DNA of 64,000 nt, from contig NZ_NNRK01000029.1 of assembly GCF_002252475.1 (NCBI RefSeq), positions 248,001-312,000 of the forward strand, read 5' to 3'. Of this stretch, positions 27,043-35,986 are shown piece after piece. The translations under genes were made by a program, and so were the position numbers. The DNA comes from Brucella rhizosphaerae. Lineage in GTDB: Bacteria > Pseudomonadota > Alphaproteobacteria > Rhizobiales > Rhizobiaceae. The first letter of the stretch is position 1. The number at the start of each line of letters is the position of its first letter. The notes under the pieces were generated by a model that worked only from the letters and a program-made list of their open reading frames with translations, had not been told where the DNA came from and did no database searches.

Positions 27043-27933
27043 TTACTCAGCGGCTATTCGCTTGGGCTGAACTTCGGCCGCATAATCATTCATCAGCGTG
27101 TTGGTGATTTCACCGGGTGTAAAATGGTATTTTCCAATTTCTGAAACCGGCGTCACTTCTGCAGCTGTTCCGCAGAGGAAGCATTCAGTGAAAGTCGCCA
27201 GTTCTTCCGGCATGATAACCCGCTCGATGACTTCCAAACCCCGGCGCTTGGCAAGATCAATAATCGTCCGGCGCGTAATGCCATCAAGAAAACAATCAGG
27301 CTTTGGGGTGTGCAATGCACCGTCTTTGACAAAGAAGACATTTGCACCCGTGGCTTCGGCCACCTGTCCGCGCCAGTCAAGCATCAGCGCATCCGCATAG
27401 CCCTTTGCTTCTGCTGCGTGCTTGGAAATCGTGCAGATCATGTACAGGCCAGCAGCCTTCGAACGCGAAGGTGCAGTGCGCGGGTCGGGTCGGCAATATT
27501 CTGCGATGTCGAGACGAATGCCCTTCATCTTTTCTTCAGGCGAAAAATAGCTCGGCCATTGCCAGATTGCGATAGCCAGATGAATACGGTTGTTCTGTGC
27601 CGAAACGCCGAGCGACTCGGACCCGCGCCATGCAATCGGACGCACATATGCATCCACAAAGCCCTGCTTCTTGAGTAGTTCGCGACAGGCATTGTCGATC
27701 TCTTCGACGCTATATGGAATCTCAAAACCAAGAATGCGGGCAGATTCATGCAGGCGCTCGGTATGCTCGGTCAGCTTGAAAATCTCACCGCCATAAGCGC
27801 GCTCGCCTTCAAATACAGCGCTTGCATAATGCAGACCGTGCGTCAGCACATGTACTTTCGCATCCTTCCAGGAAACAAACTCGCCGTCCTGCCAGATAAA
27901 TCCGTCGCGTTGATCGAATGGAATCGCAGCCAT
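27043..27933 (-). CDS. ilvE: Branched-chain amino acid aminotransferase
   Basis: 296 residues, class IV PLP aminotransferase: HYASAVFEGERAY near the N terminus, YVRPIAWRG, PLP-Lys region SKAAGLYMICTISK, EATGANVFFV and GITRRTII, then CGTAAEVTPV. It transfers amino groups to make Leu, Ile and Val. ATG 27933 follows GAGGAAGAG. It is divergent from a MarR regulator across 425 bases rich in palindromes. Confidence 0.95.
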   Translation of the reverse strand: MAAIPFDQRDGFIWQDGEFVSWKDAKVHVLTHGLHYASAVFEGERAYGGEIFKLTEHTERLHESARILGFEIPYSVEEIDNACRELLKKQGFVDAYVRPIAWRGSESLGVSAQNNRIHLAIAIWQWPSYFSPEEKMKGIRLDIAEYCRPDPRTAPSRSKAAGLYMICTISKHAAEAKGYADALMLDWRGQVAEATGANVFFVKDGALHTPKPDCFLDGITRRTIIDLAKRRGLEVIERVIMPEELATFTECFLCGTAAEVTPVSEIGKYHFTPGEITNTLMNDYAAEVQPKRIAAE

Positions 27934-28358
27934 TTTACTCTTCCTCAAAATTGGCCCGCTTTTTTGCAAGCCGTTTGGCTCTGATGAGCCTTTCCCTAGT
28001 CTTTTCTGGCCAGTTAAATCGATATAACTGGTAAGTAAGACATGTTTTTCTTCGCCAACACTGGCATTTTAAAATCAAATGCGCTGAGGTCAGCTCGAAC
28101 AACTGCGCTGAGATCAGACAACAATGCATGTAAAACAAAGATATTTCCGACAATTACGGAAAATAACGCTCGCCATCATGCTTTACCGTCCTTATTGGAC
28201 GGTCTGACACAGCACACCGCGTAATTATCTCTCCTCCAACATGCATCAGTGCAAACTTTATTCCAAAAAAACAGGTCTGCACTTACCAAAAATTATCTTG
28301 GCGATTGAGTTATGTCAACAATGCTGACATATTTATCGCAACAGGATGGAGCTTCGAT
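27934..28358. other. 425-base ilvE/marR divergent control region
   Basis: No protein gene seen. It contains: a 22-bp near-perfect palindrome CCAGTTA-aATCGATa-TAACTGG (28010-28031), 77 bases upstream of ilvE; a direct repeat TGCGCTGAG(G/A)TCAG (28080-28093 and 28104-28117); a palindrome TTTCCG-acaatta-CGGAAA (28144-28162); and a hairpin ACCGTCC-ttatt-GGACGGT (28185-28203). These are candidate regulator sites for ilvE and the MarR operon. Confidence 0.6.
28010..28031. promoter_or_regulatory. Candidate MarR operator upstream of ilvE
   Basis: CCAGTTA/TAACTGG arms around an ATCGAT core, a 22-bp dyad of the size and AT-rich centre typical for MarR dimers, in the region shared with the divergent MarR-family gene. 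Confidence 0.45.
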
Positions 28359-28907
28359 GTGAATTCGACGAACGACGTGAACTATATCAGCAATCCTCTG
28401 ACGTGTCTGGAGGCTGACGATCTCAACGTCATTGAACTGCTGTTCTTCTCTTATCGCGATTTCACCGCAGACCCGGATCTTATCCTCGAGAAGATCGGAT
28501 TTGGCCGCGCCCATCACCGTGTGCTTTATTTCATCAATCGCAAGCCCGGCATGACGGTGGCAGAACTGCTTGACGTGCTCCGCATTACCAAGCAGAGCCT
28601 GTCGCGTGTTCTCAAGCAACTCATTGATACCGGCCACGTTGTGCAGGCCACAGGGCTGCATGACCGACGTCACCGTAAACTTTATCCCACCAAAAGCGGG
28701 CGCCAGCTCACGCTCGCACTCGCTTTGCCACAGTCGCGCCGCATCGCGCGCGCATTGGAGGAATCCGGAACGGCAGAGCGTGAAGTGATTGAGCGATTTC
28801 TTTATAATATGGTCAATCCTGAACGCCGAGCCCAGATTGATGACTTCGCTGCAACCGAAACGGCCGGGGCAGCATCGCAATCCAGCCATGAGAAGGCTGG
28901 GGGCTAA
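28359..28907 (+). CDS. MarR-family transcriptional regulator
   Basis: About 182 residues with a MarR winged helix: FGRAHHRVLYFINRKPGMTVAELLDVLRITKQSLSRVLKQLIDTG (about 50-95, here in pieces) and the wing GLHDRRHRKLYPT. GTG 28359 is preferred, with GGATGGAG 8 bases upstream; a TTG at 28305 would extend it by 18 residues without support. It is followed by a response regulator and histidine kinase in the same direction, which suggests one regulatory locus. Effector unknown. Confidence 0.88.
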   Translation: MNSTNDVNYISNPLTCLEADDLNVIELLFFSYRDFTADPDLILEKIGFGRAHHRVLYFINRKPGMTVAELLDVLRITKQSLSRVLKQLIDTGHVVQATGLHDRRHRKLYPTKSGRQLTLALALPQSRRIARALEESGTAEREVIERFLYNMVNPERRAQIDDFAATETAGAASQSSHEKAGG

Positions 28908-29057
28908 TCACCAACAGCGCAAGCCTCAGATAGACGCGCTGTCTCGCAGTGGCTAAGATGCAGTCCGCCGCAGAAACTCCGAGACGGGCTTTCTGCGGAA
29001 TAATGCATATAAAAAGCCCAGTGCCGCGCGGCCTCTGCTGACGGCAATATAAACAGG

Positions 29058-29780
29058 ATGGGAGCGAACGACGCCATGGCTGTAGATGAAAACAACCTTT
29101 CCGACGACGCGCCACATCTTCTTGTTGTCGATGATGACACGCGCATTCGCAGCCTTCTTTCGCAATATCTGACAACCAGCGGTTTCCGGGTGACCATGGC
29201 TGGCAGCGCCGCTGAAGCGCGCCGCAAGCTCGAAGGCATCGATTTCGACCTGCTGATCCTCGACGTGATGATGCCCGGCGAAACCGGCGTCTCGCTGACC
29301 CGATCTCTGCGTGAGCAGAAAAGCGTGCCGATCCTGATGCTGACCGCTTTGTCTGAAACTGACAGCCGTATCGATGGTCTGTCGGCAGGCGCAGACGACT
29401 ATTTGCCAAAGCCTTTTGATCCACGCGAGCTGATTCTGCGTATCAATAATATCCTGCGTCGTGGTGCATCCCCGTCACAGCCGAAAATCGAACAGATCGT
29501 TTTTGGACCCTATACTTTCTTTATTCCGCGTCGCGAGCTGAAGAAGGGGCCTGAAACAATCAAACTCACAGATCGCGAGCAGGATATCATGGCGATTTTC
29601 GCCGAGCGCGCCGGTGAAACCATTCCGCGTCATGAACTGACCGGACAGGATGGTGATGTCGGCGAACGCACGATTGACGTGCAGATCAACCGCCTGCGTC
29701 GCAAGATCGAGCAGGACCCGGCTAATCCTGTCTGGCTGCAAACAGTTCGCGGCATCGGCTATAAGCTGAGCATCGAGTAG
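29058..29780 (+). CDS. OmpR/PhoB-family response regulator
   Basis: 240 residues: a receiver domain with acidic DDD pocket (VVDDDTRI), phospho-acceptor Asp at about 69 (LILDVMMPGETG), TALSE and Lys in PKPF, then a winged-helix DNA-binding domain (KLTDREQDIMAIFAERAGETI; RTIDVQINRLRRKIEQDPANP; VRGIGYKL). The ATG may be 29058 or 29076 (GGGAG upstream of the second). It acts with the kinase 91 bases downstream. Target genes are not evident. Confidence 0.93.
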   Translation: MGANDAMAVDENNLSDDAPHLLVVDDDTRIRSLLSQYLTTSGFRVTMAGSAAEARRKLEGIDFDLLILDVMMPGETGVSLTRSLREQKSVPILMLTALSETDSRIDGLSAGADDYLPKPFDPRELILRINNILRRGASPSQPKIEQIVFGPYTFFIPRRELKKGPETIKLTDREQDIMAIFAERAGETIPRHELTGQDGDVGERTIDVQINRLRRKIEQDPANPVWLQTVRGIGYKLSIE

Positions 29781-29871
29781 TCTTTAGAATTATATGGAGC
29801 GGAACGTCGCAAATTTCAGAGCGTGACCGAAGACATACAATCAGCAGAACTGTCTGGAGTAATCTGAGACG

Positions 29872-31215
29872 ATGAAGTCGCTCTGGAAAACACTCACGCG
29901 CTGGTTTGCGCGCCGCATGCCCAAAGGGCTCTATGCACGCTCGCTTATCATTATCATTGCGCCGATGGTGCTGCTTCAGTCAGTGATTGCCTATGTGTTC
30001 ATGGAACGTCACTGGCAGATGGTGACAGAGCGGCTTTCGACTGCTGTGGTGCGCGATATCTCAGCGATCATCGATATTCTGGAAACCTATCCGCAGGAAC
30101 CGGGCTACGACAATCTGATCCGTATTTCGCAGCAGCGTCTTGGGCTGAACATATCGATCCTGCCCCCCGACCCACTCCCGCCACCGGGACCCAAACCCTT
30201 CTTCGCCATTCTCGATTACTTCCTGAGCGAAGAAATCACCCGACAGATCAACCGGCCATTCTGGGTTGATACTGTCGGCGATTCCGATCTGATCGAGATT
30301 CGCATCAAGCTCGACGACAAAGTTCTGCGCGTCTTTGCGCGTCGGAGCCAGGCCTATGCGTCCAATACCGGCATCTTCCTCACATGGATGATAGGCACTG
30401 CACTTGTGCTGCTGATCATCGCCATTGCGTTTCTGCGCAACCAGATCAAACCGATCCAGCAACTCTCGCAAGCAGCCGAAAGCTTCGGTAAGGGACGTCC
30501 CATGCCGGAAGGGTTCCGTCCGCATGGTGCTGAAGAAGTGCGCCGTGCAGGCATTGCCTTCATACAGATGCGCTCGCGTATTGAGAGGCAAATTGAGCAG
30601 CGTACAGCCATGCTTTCCGGGGTCAGCCACGATCTTCGCACGATCCTGACGCGCTTCAAGCTGCAACTGGCGCTGACAGGCAATGCAATTGACACAGAGC
30701 CGCTCAATCAGGATATCGCCGACATGCAGACCATGCTTGAGGGCTATCTTGCATTTGCTCGGGGTGAAGGGGCGGAAGAAGCAGCGACATACGATGTACG
30801 CCTGCTGTGCGACAAGCTTGCCAATGAAGCGCGACTGCGCGAGCGCGGCTTCACCTATTCAATCGAAGGCGACAGCGAAATTAATGTTCGTCCGAATGCT
30901 TTCTCCCGCCTTGTCAGCAATCTTGTTTCAAATGCATTCCGCCATGCGGAGAATGTTGCACTTTCGATCACCCATAATGATGGCTGGTTGAAAATCGTCG
31001 TTGATGATGATGGTCCGGGCATCCCGGAAGATCGGCGTGAAGACGTGTTCAAACCTTTCGTGCGCCTCGATGAAGCACGCACACAGGATTCAGGTGGCAC
31101 TGGTGGCCTTGGCCTCGCCATTGCACGCGACATTGCCAGAAGCCATGGCGGCGACATTGACCTAGAAGATGCCCCAAACGGTGGCCTGAGAGCAATTATC
31201 CGTATTCCGGCTTAG
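29872..31215 (+). CDS. EnvZ-like sensor histidine kinase
   Basis: 447 residues: two membrane helices (about 24-43 and 168-188) bracket a periplasmic sensor region with a Pro-rich patch (PPDPLPPPGPKP). A HAMP segment follows, then HisKA with phospho-acceptor His at about 253 (VSHDLRT), N-box NLVSNAFRHA, G1 DDGPGIPEDRR, and G2 GGTGGLGLAIARDIA. Inner-membrane kinase for the preceding response regulator. The signal is unknown. Confidence 0.93.
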   Translation: MKSLWKTLTRWFARRMPKGLYARSLIIIIAPMVLLQSVIAYVFMERHWQMVTERLSTAVVRDISAIIDILETYPQEPGYDNLIRISQQRLGLNISILPPDPLPPPGPKPFFAILDYFLSEEITRQINRPFWVDTVGDSDLIEIRIKLDDKVLRVFARRSQAYASNTGIFLTWMIGTALVLLIIAIAFLRNQIKPIQQLSQAAESFGKGRPMPEGFRPHGAEEVRRAGIAFIQMRSRIERQIEQRTAMLSGVSHDLRTILTRFKLQLALTGNAIDTEPLNQDIADMQTMLEGYLAFARGEGAEEAATYDVRLLCDKLANEARLRERGFTYSIEGDSEINVRPNAFSRLVSNLVSNAFRHAENVALSITHNDGWLKIVVDDDGPGIPEDRREDVFKPFVRLDEARTQDSGGTGGLGLAIARDIARSHGGDIDLEDAPNGGLRAIIRIPA

Positions 31216-31264
31216 CAAGCTGAACCTCGCTTTGCTCAGTGCATCAAAAGTTTTATAAATAATA

Positions 31265-31690
31265 ATGATACGAAATATTGTGAATGCAATTTTTCTCCGT
31301 AGCGACTGTGTGCTTCTCGCCCGCAGAAGCCCCAGCAAGAAAGCTTATCCAAACCTCTGGAGCTCCCCAGGCGGTCATGTCAAAGATATGGAAACCTTGG
31401 AGCAAGCTCTCAAAAGAGAAGTCAGGGAAGAGCTGGGGGTAGAGCTAAGTCACTTCGTGCCACTGACAAATCTTCTTGATCCCGATTACGACAAGACACC
31501 CGTCATCTACCACATGTTCTTGGTACAAAGCTGGTTTGGATATCCCCGTATTATGGATGATGAACATACCGATCTGCGGTGGTTTTCTCTTGGCGAAGCG
31601 GAAAACTTGAGCGACCTGGCACTTCAGGAATACAGGTCCTTATTTGGAACGCTACGACACAAACAGCCCAAGATTAGTAATCCAGCTTAG
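31265..31690 (+). CDS. NUDIX hydrolase
   Basis: 141 residues with an intact NUDIX box ([23 protein letters not shown], about 36-58) in a MutT-like fold. It hydrolyses a nucleoside diphosphate linked to some group; the substrate is not predictable. No strong ribosome binding site. Its last bases overlap the stop of the convergent crcB. Codon use looks slightly more AT-rich than its neighbours, which is a weak hint only. Confidence 0.87.
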   Translation: MIRNIVNAIFLRSDCVLLARRSPSKKAYPNLWSSPGGHVKDMETLEQALKREVREELGVELSHFVPLTNLLDPDYDKTPVIYHMFLVQSWFGYPRIMDDEHTDLRWFSLGEAENLSDLALQEYRSLFGTLRHKQPKISNPA

Positions 31691-32073
31691 ATTTTACTGA
31701 TCGCTTGCGCTGCGACGTAGCCAAGCGCTGTCGCGGCAAGACAGGCAACAAGCGATATGCCCACATTCAGCAGTGCGCGTCCCGGCATGCCAAGACGCAA
31801 CAGTTCGAATGTCTGGACGCTGAATGAAGAGAAGGTGGTGAAACCGCCGCAAATGCCGACCATGAAGGCGAGGCGCCAGATTTCAGGCACTTCGAAGCGA
31901 CTTGATGCCATCGTCAGTGCGCCGAAGAAAGCGATTGCAAAGGAACCAATGATATTGACGGCAATTGTACCCCAGGGCAGCTCACGGCTGACTGGCGCGA
32001 GCCAGATCGCAAACCAGTAGCGCAAAACGCTTCCGAGCGCACCGCCCAATGCTACGGCAATCGTTCCCTGCAT
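31687..32073 (-). CDS. crcB: Fluoride channel CrcB/Fluc
   Basis: 128 residues, four membrane helices, with the family motifs [11 protein letters not shown] at the N terminus, NIIGSF and [10 protein letters not shown] in the third helix. A dimer exports fluoride. No fluoride riboswitch is visible in the 76 bases upstream, so it is probably read through from csaA. The 3' end overlaps the convergent NUDIX stop. Confidence 0.94.
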   Translation of the reverse strand: MQGTIAVALGGALGSVLRYWFAIWLAPVSRELPWGTIAVNIIGSFAIAFFGALTMASSRFEVPEIWRLAFMVGICGGFTTFSSFSVQTFELLRLGMPGRALLNVGISLVACLAATALGYVAAQAISKI

Positions 32074-32149
32074 CTGTCGCGTTCCTATTCGTTACTCACG
32101 CAGATTACTTGCATAATGTGCAAAGTCGACGCAAATCACAGCTATAAGA

Positions 32150-32497
32150 TCAGAACAGTTTCACGCCGTTCTGGACTTTCTTATCGATAGCAGCGAGGAC
32201 AACCTCGCCACTCTCATCTGGAAAGCCAAGTGTCAGAACTTCGGACATAAACGGACCAATCTGGCGTGGCGGGAAGTTGACCACTGCCATCACCTGACGA
32301 CCAACCAGATCTTCAGGCTGATAATGCTTCGTTATCTGGGCGGAAGACTTTTTGACACCGATCTTGTCACCAAAATCAATTTTCAGTTTAAAAGCAGGTT
32401 TACGCGCTTCAGGAAATGGAACTGCTTCAACAATGGTCCCTGTACGGATATCGACTCTCTCGAAATCGCCCCAGCTGATCATTTCCGCTTCACTCAT
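32150..32497 (-). CDS. csaA: CsaA-like tRNA-binding-domain protein
   Basis: 115 residues, a single tRNA-binding OB domain: VDIRTGTIVEAVPFPEARKPAFKL, KKSSAQITKHYQPEDL, and VNFPPRQIGPFMSEVLTLGF. It matches CsaA in length and layout, a dimeric tRNA/peptide-binding protein proposed to act as a chaperone. ATG 32497 follows GGGG. It lies between YbjN and crcB on the same strand. Confidence 0.9.
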   Translation of the reverse strand: MSEAEMISWGDFERVDIRTGTIVEAVPFPEARKPAFKLKIDFGDKIGVKKSSAQITKHYQPEDLVGRQVMAVVNFPPRQIGPFMSEVLTLGFPDESGEVVLAAIDKKVQNGVKLF

Positions 32498-32548
32498 AAC
32501 CAACCCCCTGAAATAGATCCCGACGCATTTGCCGGGATCTGTAATTCT

Positions 32549-33049
32549 TTAAGCGCGCCCAACTGTCTCGAAGACAACGCTTTCAAGCGATTCACGCGCG
32601 CTGACACCCGACCAGACAACAAACTGAAATGCCTGAAAATAGGTTTCGCAAGCTTCAAGTGCTGCCGACAACAGCACTTCGACCTGACGGCTGGTTGGCT
32701 CTGCGCCACCGGCCAACAACAACGACTGGCGATACATGATCGCGCCTTCCTGCTGCCACAGGTCAAAATGACCCATCAGAAGTTTTTCATTGATCAGCGA
32801 AAGCAACCGCATCACTTCATTGACGCGCGGCTCAGCAACCTTGATGTCAAAGGCGCAAGCCAGGTGCAACGCTTCAAAGTCCTCCATCCAGGAGAACGAG
32901 ATGTGGTAGTCGGTCCAGTTACCCGCTACCGAAATTGCAATTTCATCGTCGCCAGTCCGCTCGAACGTCCAGTCGTTTGAATTCGCAACGTGCTCGATCA
33001 CATCCACAGGATGCGCTTCGCGTGCAAATTCAAGCTCAAGAAGGCTCAT
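32549..33049 (-). CDS. YbjN domain-containing protein
   Basis: 166 residues; starts MSLLELEFAREAHPVDVIEHV, with the YbjN fold (type III secretion chaperone-like) through WMEDFEALHLACAFDI and LLSLINEKLLMGHFDLW. It is cytoplasmic and of unknown function, though linked elsewhere to stress and motility. ATG 33049 follows AGGAAACG. The frame upstream of it is not coding. Confidence 0.85.
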   Translation of the reverse strand: MSLLELEFAREAHPVDVIEHVANSNDWTFERTGDDEIAISVAGNWTDYHISFSWMEDFEALHLACAFDIKVAEPRVNEVMRLLSLINEKLLMGHFDLWQQEGAIMYRQSLLLAGGAEPTSRQVEVLLSAALEACETYFQAFQFVVWSGVSARESLESVVFETVGRA

Positions 33050-33386
33050 GTCCGTTTCCTGTTCTGGGAAGTGCCTCGAAAGACACCTCCAAATTCCCGG
33101 CGCGCAAGTTATTGCTCGCCCGCACCTATCACCACGCAAGACTAAGCGCAGAAAAACAGGCACGAATTGATCGGTTGAGGAACCGACATGCTTGGAAAGC
33201 ATGCAACGCCTCAATGGCACACGCACATACGCAACTGATACTGGAAAGCAGCCTGAAAGACGCGAAAACTAGAACTACAGCCCCTCGCCGCTGCCCACAT
33301 GACTGCGTTACGAATCATGTAGTGTTTTCAGTCTATTGATGCTGAATCTGAACGCCAGCCCCTTTTCTGAAAAGAGGCATTAAAGC

Positions 33387-33428
33387 ATGTGGAAATATGA
33401 TTGGGGCGGGCCGCAACCCTTGCCTTAA
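33387..33428 (+). CDS. Possible 13-residue leader peptide or small protein
   Basis: ATG at 33387 has AGAGG 9 bases upstream and reads MWKYDWGGPQPLP before TAA, with two Trp in 13 codons. Its last codons form the left arm of a hairpin (AACCCTTG/CAAGGGTT) followed by TTTTT. All neighbouring genes within this interval are on the minus strand, so this would be an independent transcript. It may be chance. Confidence 0.3.
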   Translation: MWKYDWGGPQPLP

Positions 33429-33452
33429 CCGACTCTAAGACAAGGGTTTTTG
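33415..33452 (+). terminator. Orphan + strand terminator-like hairpin
   Basis: Perfect 8-bp stem AACCCTTG (33415-33422) with CAAGGGTT (33441-33448), 18-base loop, then TTTT(T). No + strand gene precedes it except the 13-codon ORF. Confidence 0.55.
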
Positions 33453-33477
33453 CCACTTGCGGCCTGTTAATAAAAAA

Positions 33478-33798
33478 TTATGAATTATCTTTGGATTTAG
33501 ACGTCTGAGCAGAGGTTTTCGTCGTTTTGGCACTCGAATCAACTTCGAATTTGGCAAGACGCGCTTCCAAAGCCTCAATTTTAACAAGCAGAGCACTGTT
33601 TTCAGCACGCGCTTTGATTGCCATTTCACGCACCGCTTCGAAGTCCTCGCGCTGCACCACATCAAGTGTATTGAGCACGCGTTCGCTCTGTGAGCGCAAA
33701 GCTGTCTGCACCTCACGACGCACACCTTGCGCAGCGCCTGCCGCATCCGTCACAAGCTTGGCGAGTTCATCGAGAACCCGGTTTTGTCCGCTGGTCAT
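33478..33798 (-). CDS. ubiK: UbiK (BMFP, DUF526) ubiquinone accessory factor
   Basis: 106 residues, largely helical with a C-terminal coiled coil (NSALLVKIEALEARLAKFE) and a Lys/Thr/Ser tail. The core QREDFEAVREMAIKARAEN is the BMFP signature. It helps assemble the Ubi complex for aerobic ubiquinone synthesis. Divergent from lgt. No clear ribosome binding site beyond a G-rich stretch. Confidence 0.88.
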   Translation of the reverse strand: MTSGQNRVLDELAKLVTDAAGAAQGVRREVQTALRSQSERVLNTLDVVQREDFEAVREMAIKARAENSALLVKIEALEARLAKFEVDSSAKTTKTSAQTSKSKDNS

Positions 33799-33963
33799 GG
33801 CTTTATTCCCTATCTTCGATACAGGCTTGTTGAAAACCTAAATTGGAAATAGGGCTGTCTCGGTTCTGATGCAAGTGAAGCTGTATAAACGTGATGGAAA
33901 GTGTGGACCGCTTGACCGTCACAACATCGTCGCGCATGGTCCGCCGGAAAATGGAGTTATTGC

Positions 33964-34809
33964 ATGATAGAGACGTTGCTGCCGGTTTCGGCCCTCGCTT
34001 TTCCAAATATCGATCCGGTGATCTTCTCGATCGGGCCGCTCGCAGTGCACTGGTATGGACTTGGTTATGTCGTCGGCATCATGTTTGCATGGTGGTACGG
34101 CAAGAAGCTTTTGCGCAATCATCGTCTCTGGGGCAACAACCAACCGCCCATGCAGCCGGAAGCGCTCGACGACTTTGTCATCTGGGCCGCACTCGGCGTC
34201 GTGCTCGGTGGCCGTATCGGCTACGTCCTCTTCTATAATTTCTCCTATTATCTCTCCAATCCACTGGCTATTCCGGCAGTATGGGATGGCGGCATGTCAT
34301 TCCATGGCGGCATTCTTGGCACCACAGTTGCCATGATCCTGTTCGCGCGCTCGCGCGGTATCAAGGTCTGGAGCATGTTTGATACGATTGCAGCAGGCGT
34401 CCCCATCGGCCTTGGCGTCGTCCGTATTGCAAACTTCATTAATTCTGAACTCTGGGGCCGCGTCAGCGATGTGCCCTGGGCAGTCTATTTCCCCAACGGT
34501 GGCCCACTACCGCGACACCCTAGCCAGCTTTATGAAGCCGCCCTTGAAGGTTTCGTGCTTTTCTTCGTTCTGTTCCTGCTGATCTGGGTTGGCAAAAAGC
34601 TGAAAGCGCCCGGCTTCATCGCAGGCACCTTTGTTGCAGGCTACGGTCTCAGCCGCATAATCGTCGAGTTCTTCCGTGAACCAGACGCCCAGCTTGGCTA
34701 TCTGTTCGGCGGATGGCTGACCATGGGTATGGTACTGTCGGTGCCGATGGTCCTGATTGGCCTTTGGGCCATGTTGCGTGCAAACCGGGCTGCAGCAAAG
34801 AATGCCTGA
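33964..34809 (+). CDS. lgt: Prolipoprotein diacylglyceryl transferase
   Basis: 281 residues with seven predicted helices. Lgt landmarks: [34 protein letters not shown], the signature [29 protein letters not shown] and [14 protein letters not shown]. It attaches diacylglycerol to the lipobox Cys of prelipoproteins (several are encoded nearby). ATG 33964 follows GGAG. Overlaps midA by 8 bases in a conserved lgt-midA-pgeF cluster. Confidence 0.96.
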   Translation: MIETLLPVSALAFPNIDPVIFSIGPLAVHWYGLGYVVGIMFAWWYGKKLLRNHRLWGNNQPPMQPEALDDFVIWAALGVVLGGRIGYVLFYNFSYYLSNPLAIPAVWDGGMSFHGGILGTTVAMILFARSRGIKVWSMFDTIAAGVPIGLGVVRIANFINSELWGRVSDVPWAVYFPNGGPLPRHPSQLYEAALEGFVLFFVLFLLIWVGKKLKAPGFIAGTFVAGYGLSRIIVEFFREPDAQLGYLFGGWLTMGMVLSVPMVLIGLWAMLRANRAAAKNA

Positions 34810-35890
34810 GGTAACACTCAAAGACCGACTGAAGCGGCTGATCGGCACCACGGGACCGATCAGCGTAGCCGAATATATGGCAGCCTGCCTGGGCGACCGT
34901 GATTCTGGCTATTACACGACACGCGAACCATTTGGACGCGAGGGCGATTTCATCACCGCGCCCGAGGTCAGTCAGATGTTCGGCGAACTGATCGGCATAT
35001 GGTGCGTCGGCATATGGGATGCGCTTGGTCGCCCCGAGGATGCGGTTCTTTGCGAGATCGGCCCCGGCCGCGGGACGTTAATGAGTGACATGCTGCGCAC
35101 GATCGCAAAGCTTGCACCGAAGATGTTCGCAACCATTCGCGTTGCCATGGTCGAAACCAGTTCGCGACTGATCGGAAAGCAGAAAGAAAAGCTCTCAGGC
35201 TTGGGCCGCTCAATCGAATGGTTCGAGAACTTCTCGAGCATTCCTTACGGCCCATTGATCCTCGTTTCCAACGAGTTGTTCGATGCAATCCCGTTTCGAC
35301 AATTCGTCAAAGCCAATGGTCGCTTTGTCGAAAGGCTGATCGCACTTGATGAAGAGGGCCAATTCCAGTTTGTGAGCGGCGCTGGCGGCATTGACGAAGC
35401 TTTGTTGCCAACCGCCCATCAGTCAGCTCCCGATGGTACGATCTTTGAAGCAGCCCCTGCCCGCACCGCTTTGATGCAGGAGATTGCACAGCGGATTGCG
35501 GCAACGCGTGGCGCCGCACTCACAATTGACTATGGACACCTGAAATCGGGCTTTGGTGATACGCTGCAAGCCATGTTGAAACACGCCTATGACGATGTGT
35601 TTGCACATCCGGGCGAAGCCGACCTCACGAGCCATGTCGATTTCGACATGTTGGAAAAGACTGCGCGTAATTGCGGCTGTCGGACAGGAACCATGACGCA
35701 GGGCGATTTTCTGCTGGCAATGGGTCTTATCGACCGCGCAGGTCGTCTCGGCAACAGCCGGGATACGGAATTTCAGGAAAAAATTCGAGCGGACGTTGAG
35801 CGGCTCGCAGCACCAGATCAGATGGGGACGCTCTTCAAAGCCCTTGCAATCAGCGATCCGGCCACCGCAATCTTCCCGTTTGAAACCTGA
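34802..35890 (+). CDS. MidA/NDUFAF7-family SAM-dependent methyltransferase
   Basis: 362 residues. Starts inside the end of lgt (ATGCCTGA). SAM-binding [12 protein letters not shown], the family's [16 protein letters not shown] near 50-65, and [13 protein letters not shown]. Mitochondrial NDUFAF7 dimethylates an Arg of complex I; bacterial homologues are thought to modify the equivalent NADH dehydrogenase subunit. The gene following lgt and preceding pgeF is standard in rhizobia. Confidence 0.9.
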   Translation: MPEVTLKDRLKRLIGTTGPISVAEYMAACLGDRDSGYYTTREPFGREGDFITAPEVSQMFGELIGIWCVGIWDALGRPEDAVLCEIGPGRGTLMSDMLRTIAKLAPKMFATIRVAMVETSSRLIGKQKEKLSGLGRSIEWFENFSSIPYGPLILVSNELFDAIPFRQFVKANGRFVERLIALDEEGQFQFVSGAGGIDEALLPTAHQSAPDGTIFEAAPARTALMQEIAQRIAATRGAALTIDYGHLKSGFGDTLQAMLKHAYDDVFAHPGEADLTSHVDFDMLEKTARNCGCRTGTMTQGDFLLAMGLIDRAGRLGNSRDTEFQEKIRADVERLAAPDQMGTLFKALAISDPATAIFPFET

Positions 35891-35986
35891 CCTCTTCACC
35901 CCTCAGCCTAACTTCTTGTCAAAAAGCTGCGATTGACAAGCTGACTTGCCTCCCCCAACATCCCGCCGTTTGAAAAGAGAGAGCTA

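Larger units (their letters stand above)
33050..33477. other. 428-base region between YbjN and ubiK
   Basis: No long ORF of protein character. The right-hand third holds a short + strand ORF at 33387-33428 running into a terminator-like hairpin (33415-33452), listed separately. The rest (33050-33380) shows nothing I can name. Confidence 0.5.

Noticed and set aside
32074-32149. Fluoride riboswitch before crcB
   Set aside because: Only 76 bases to the csaA stop and no conserved riboswitch core or pseudoknot words seen.
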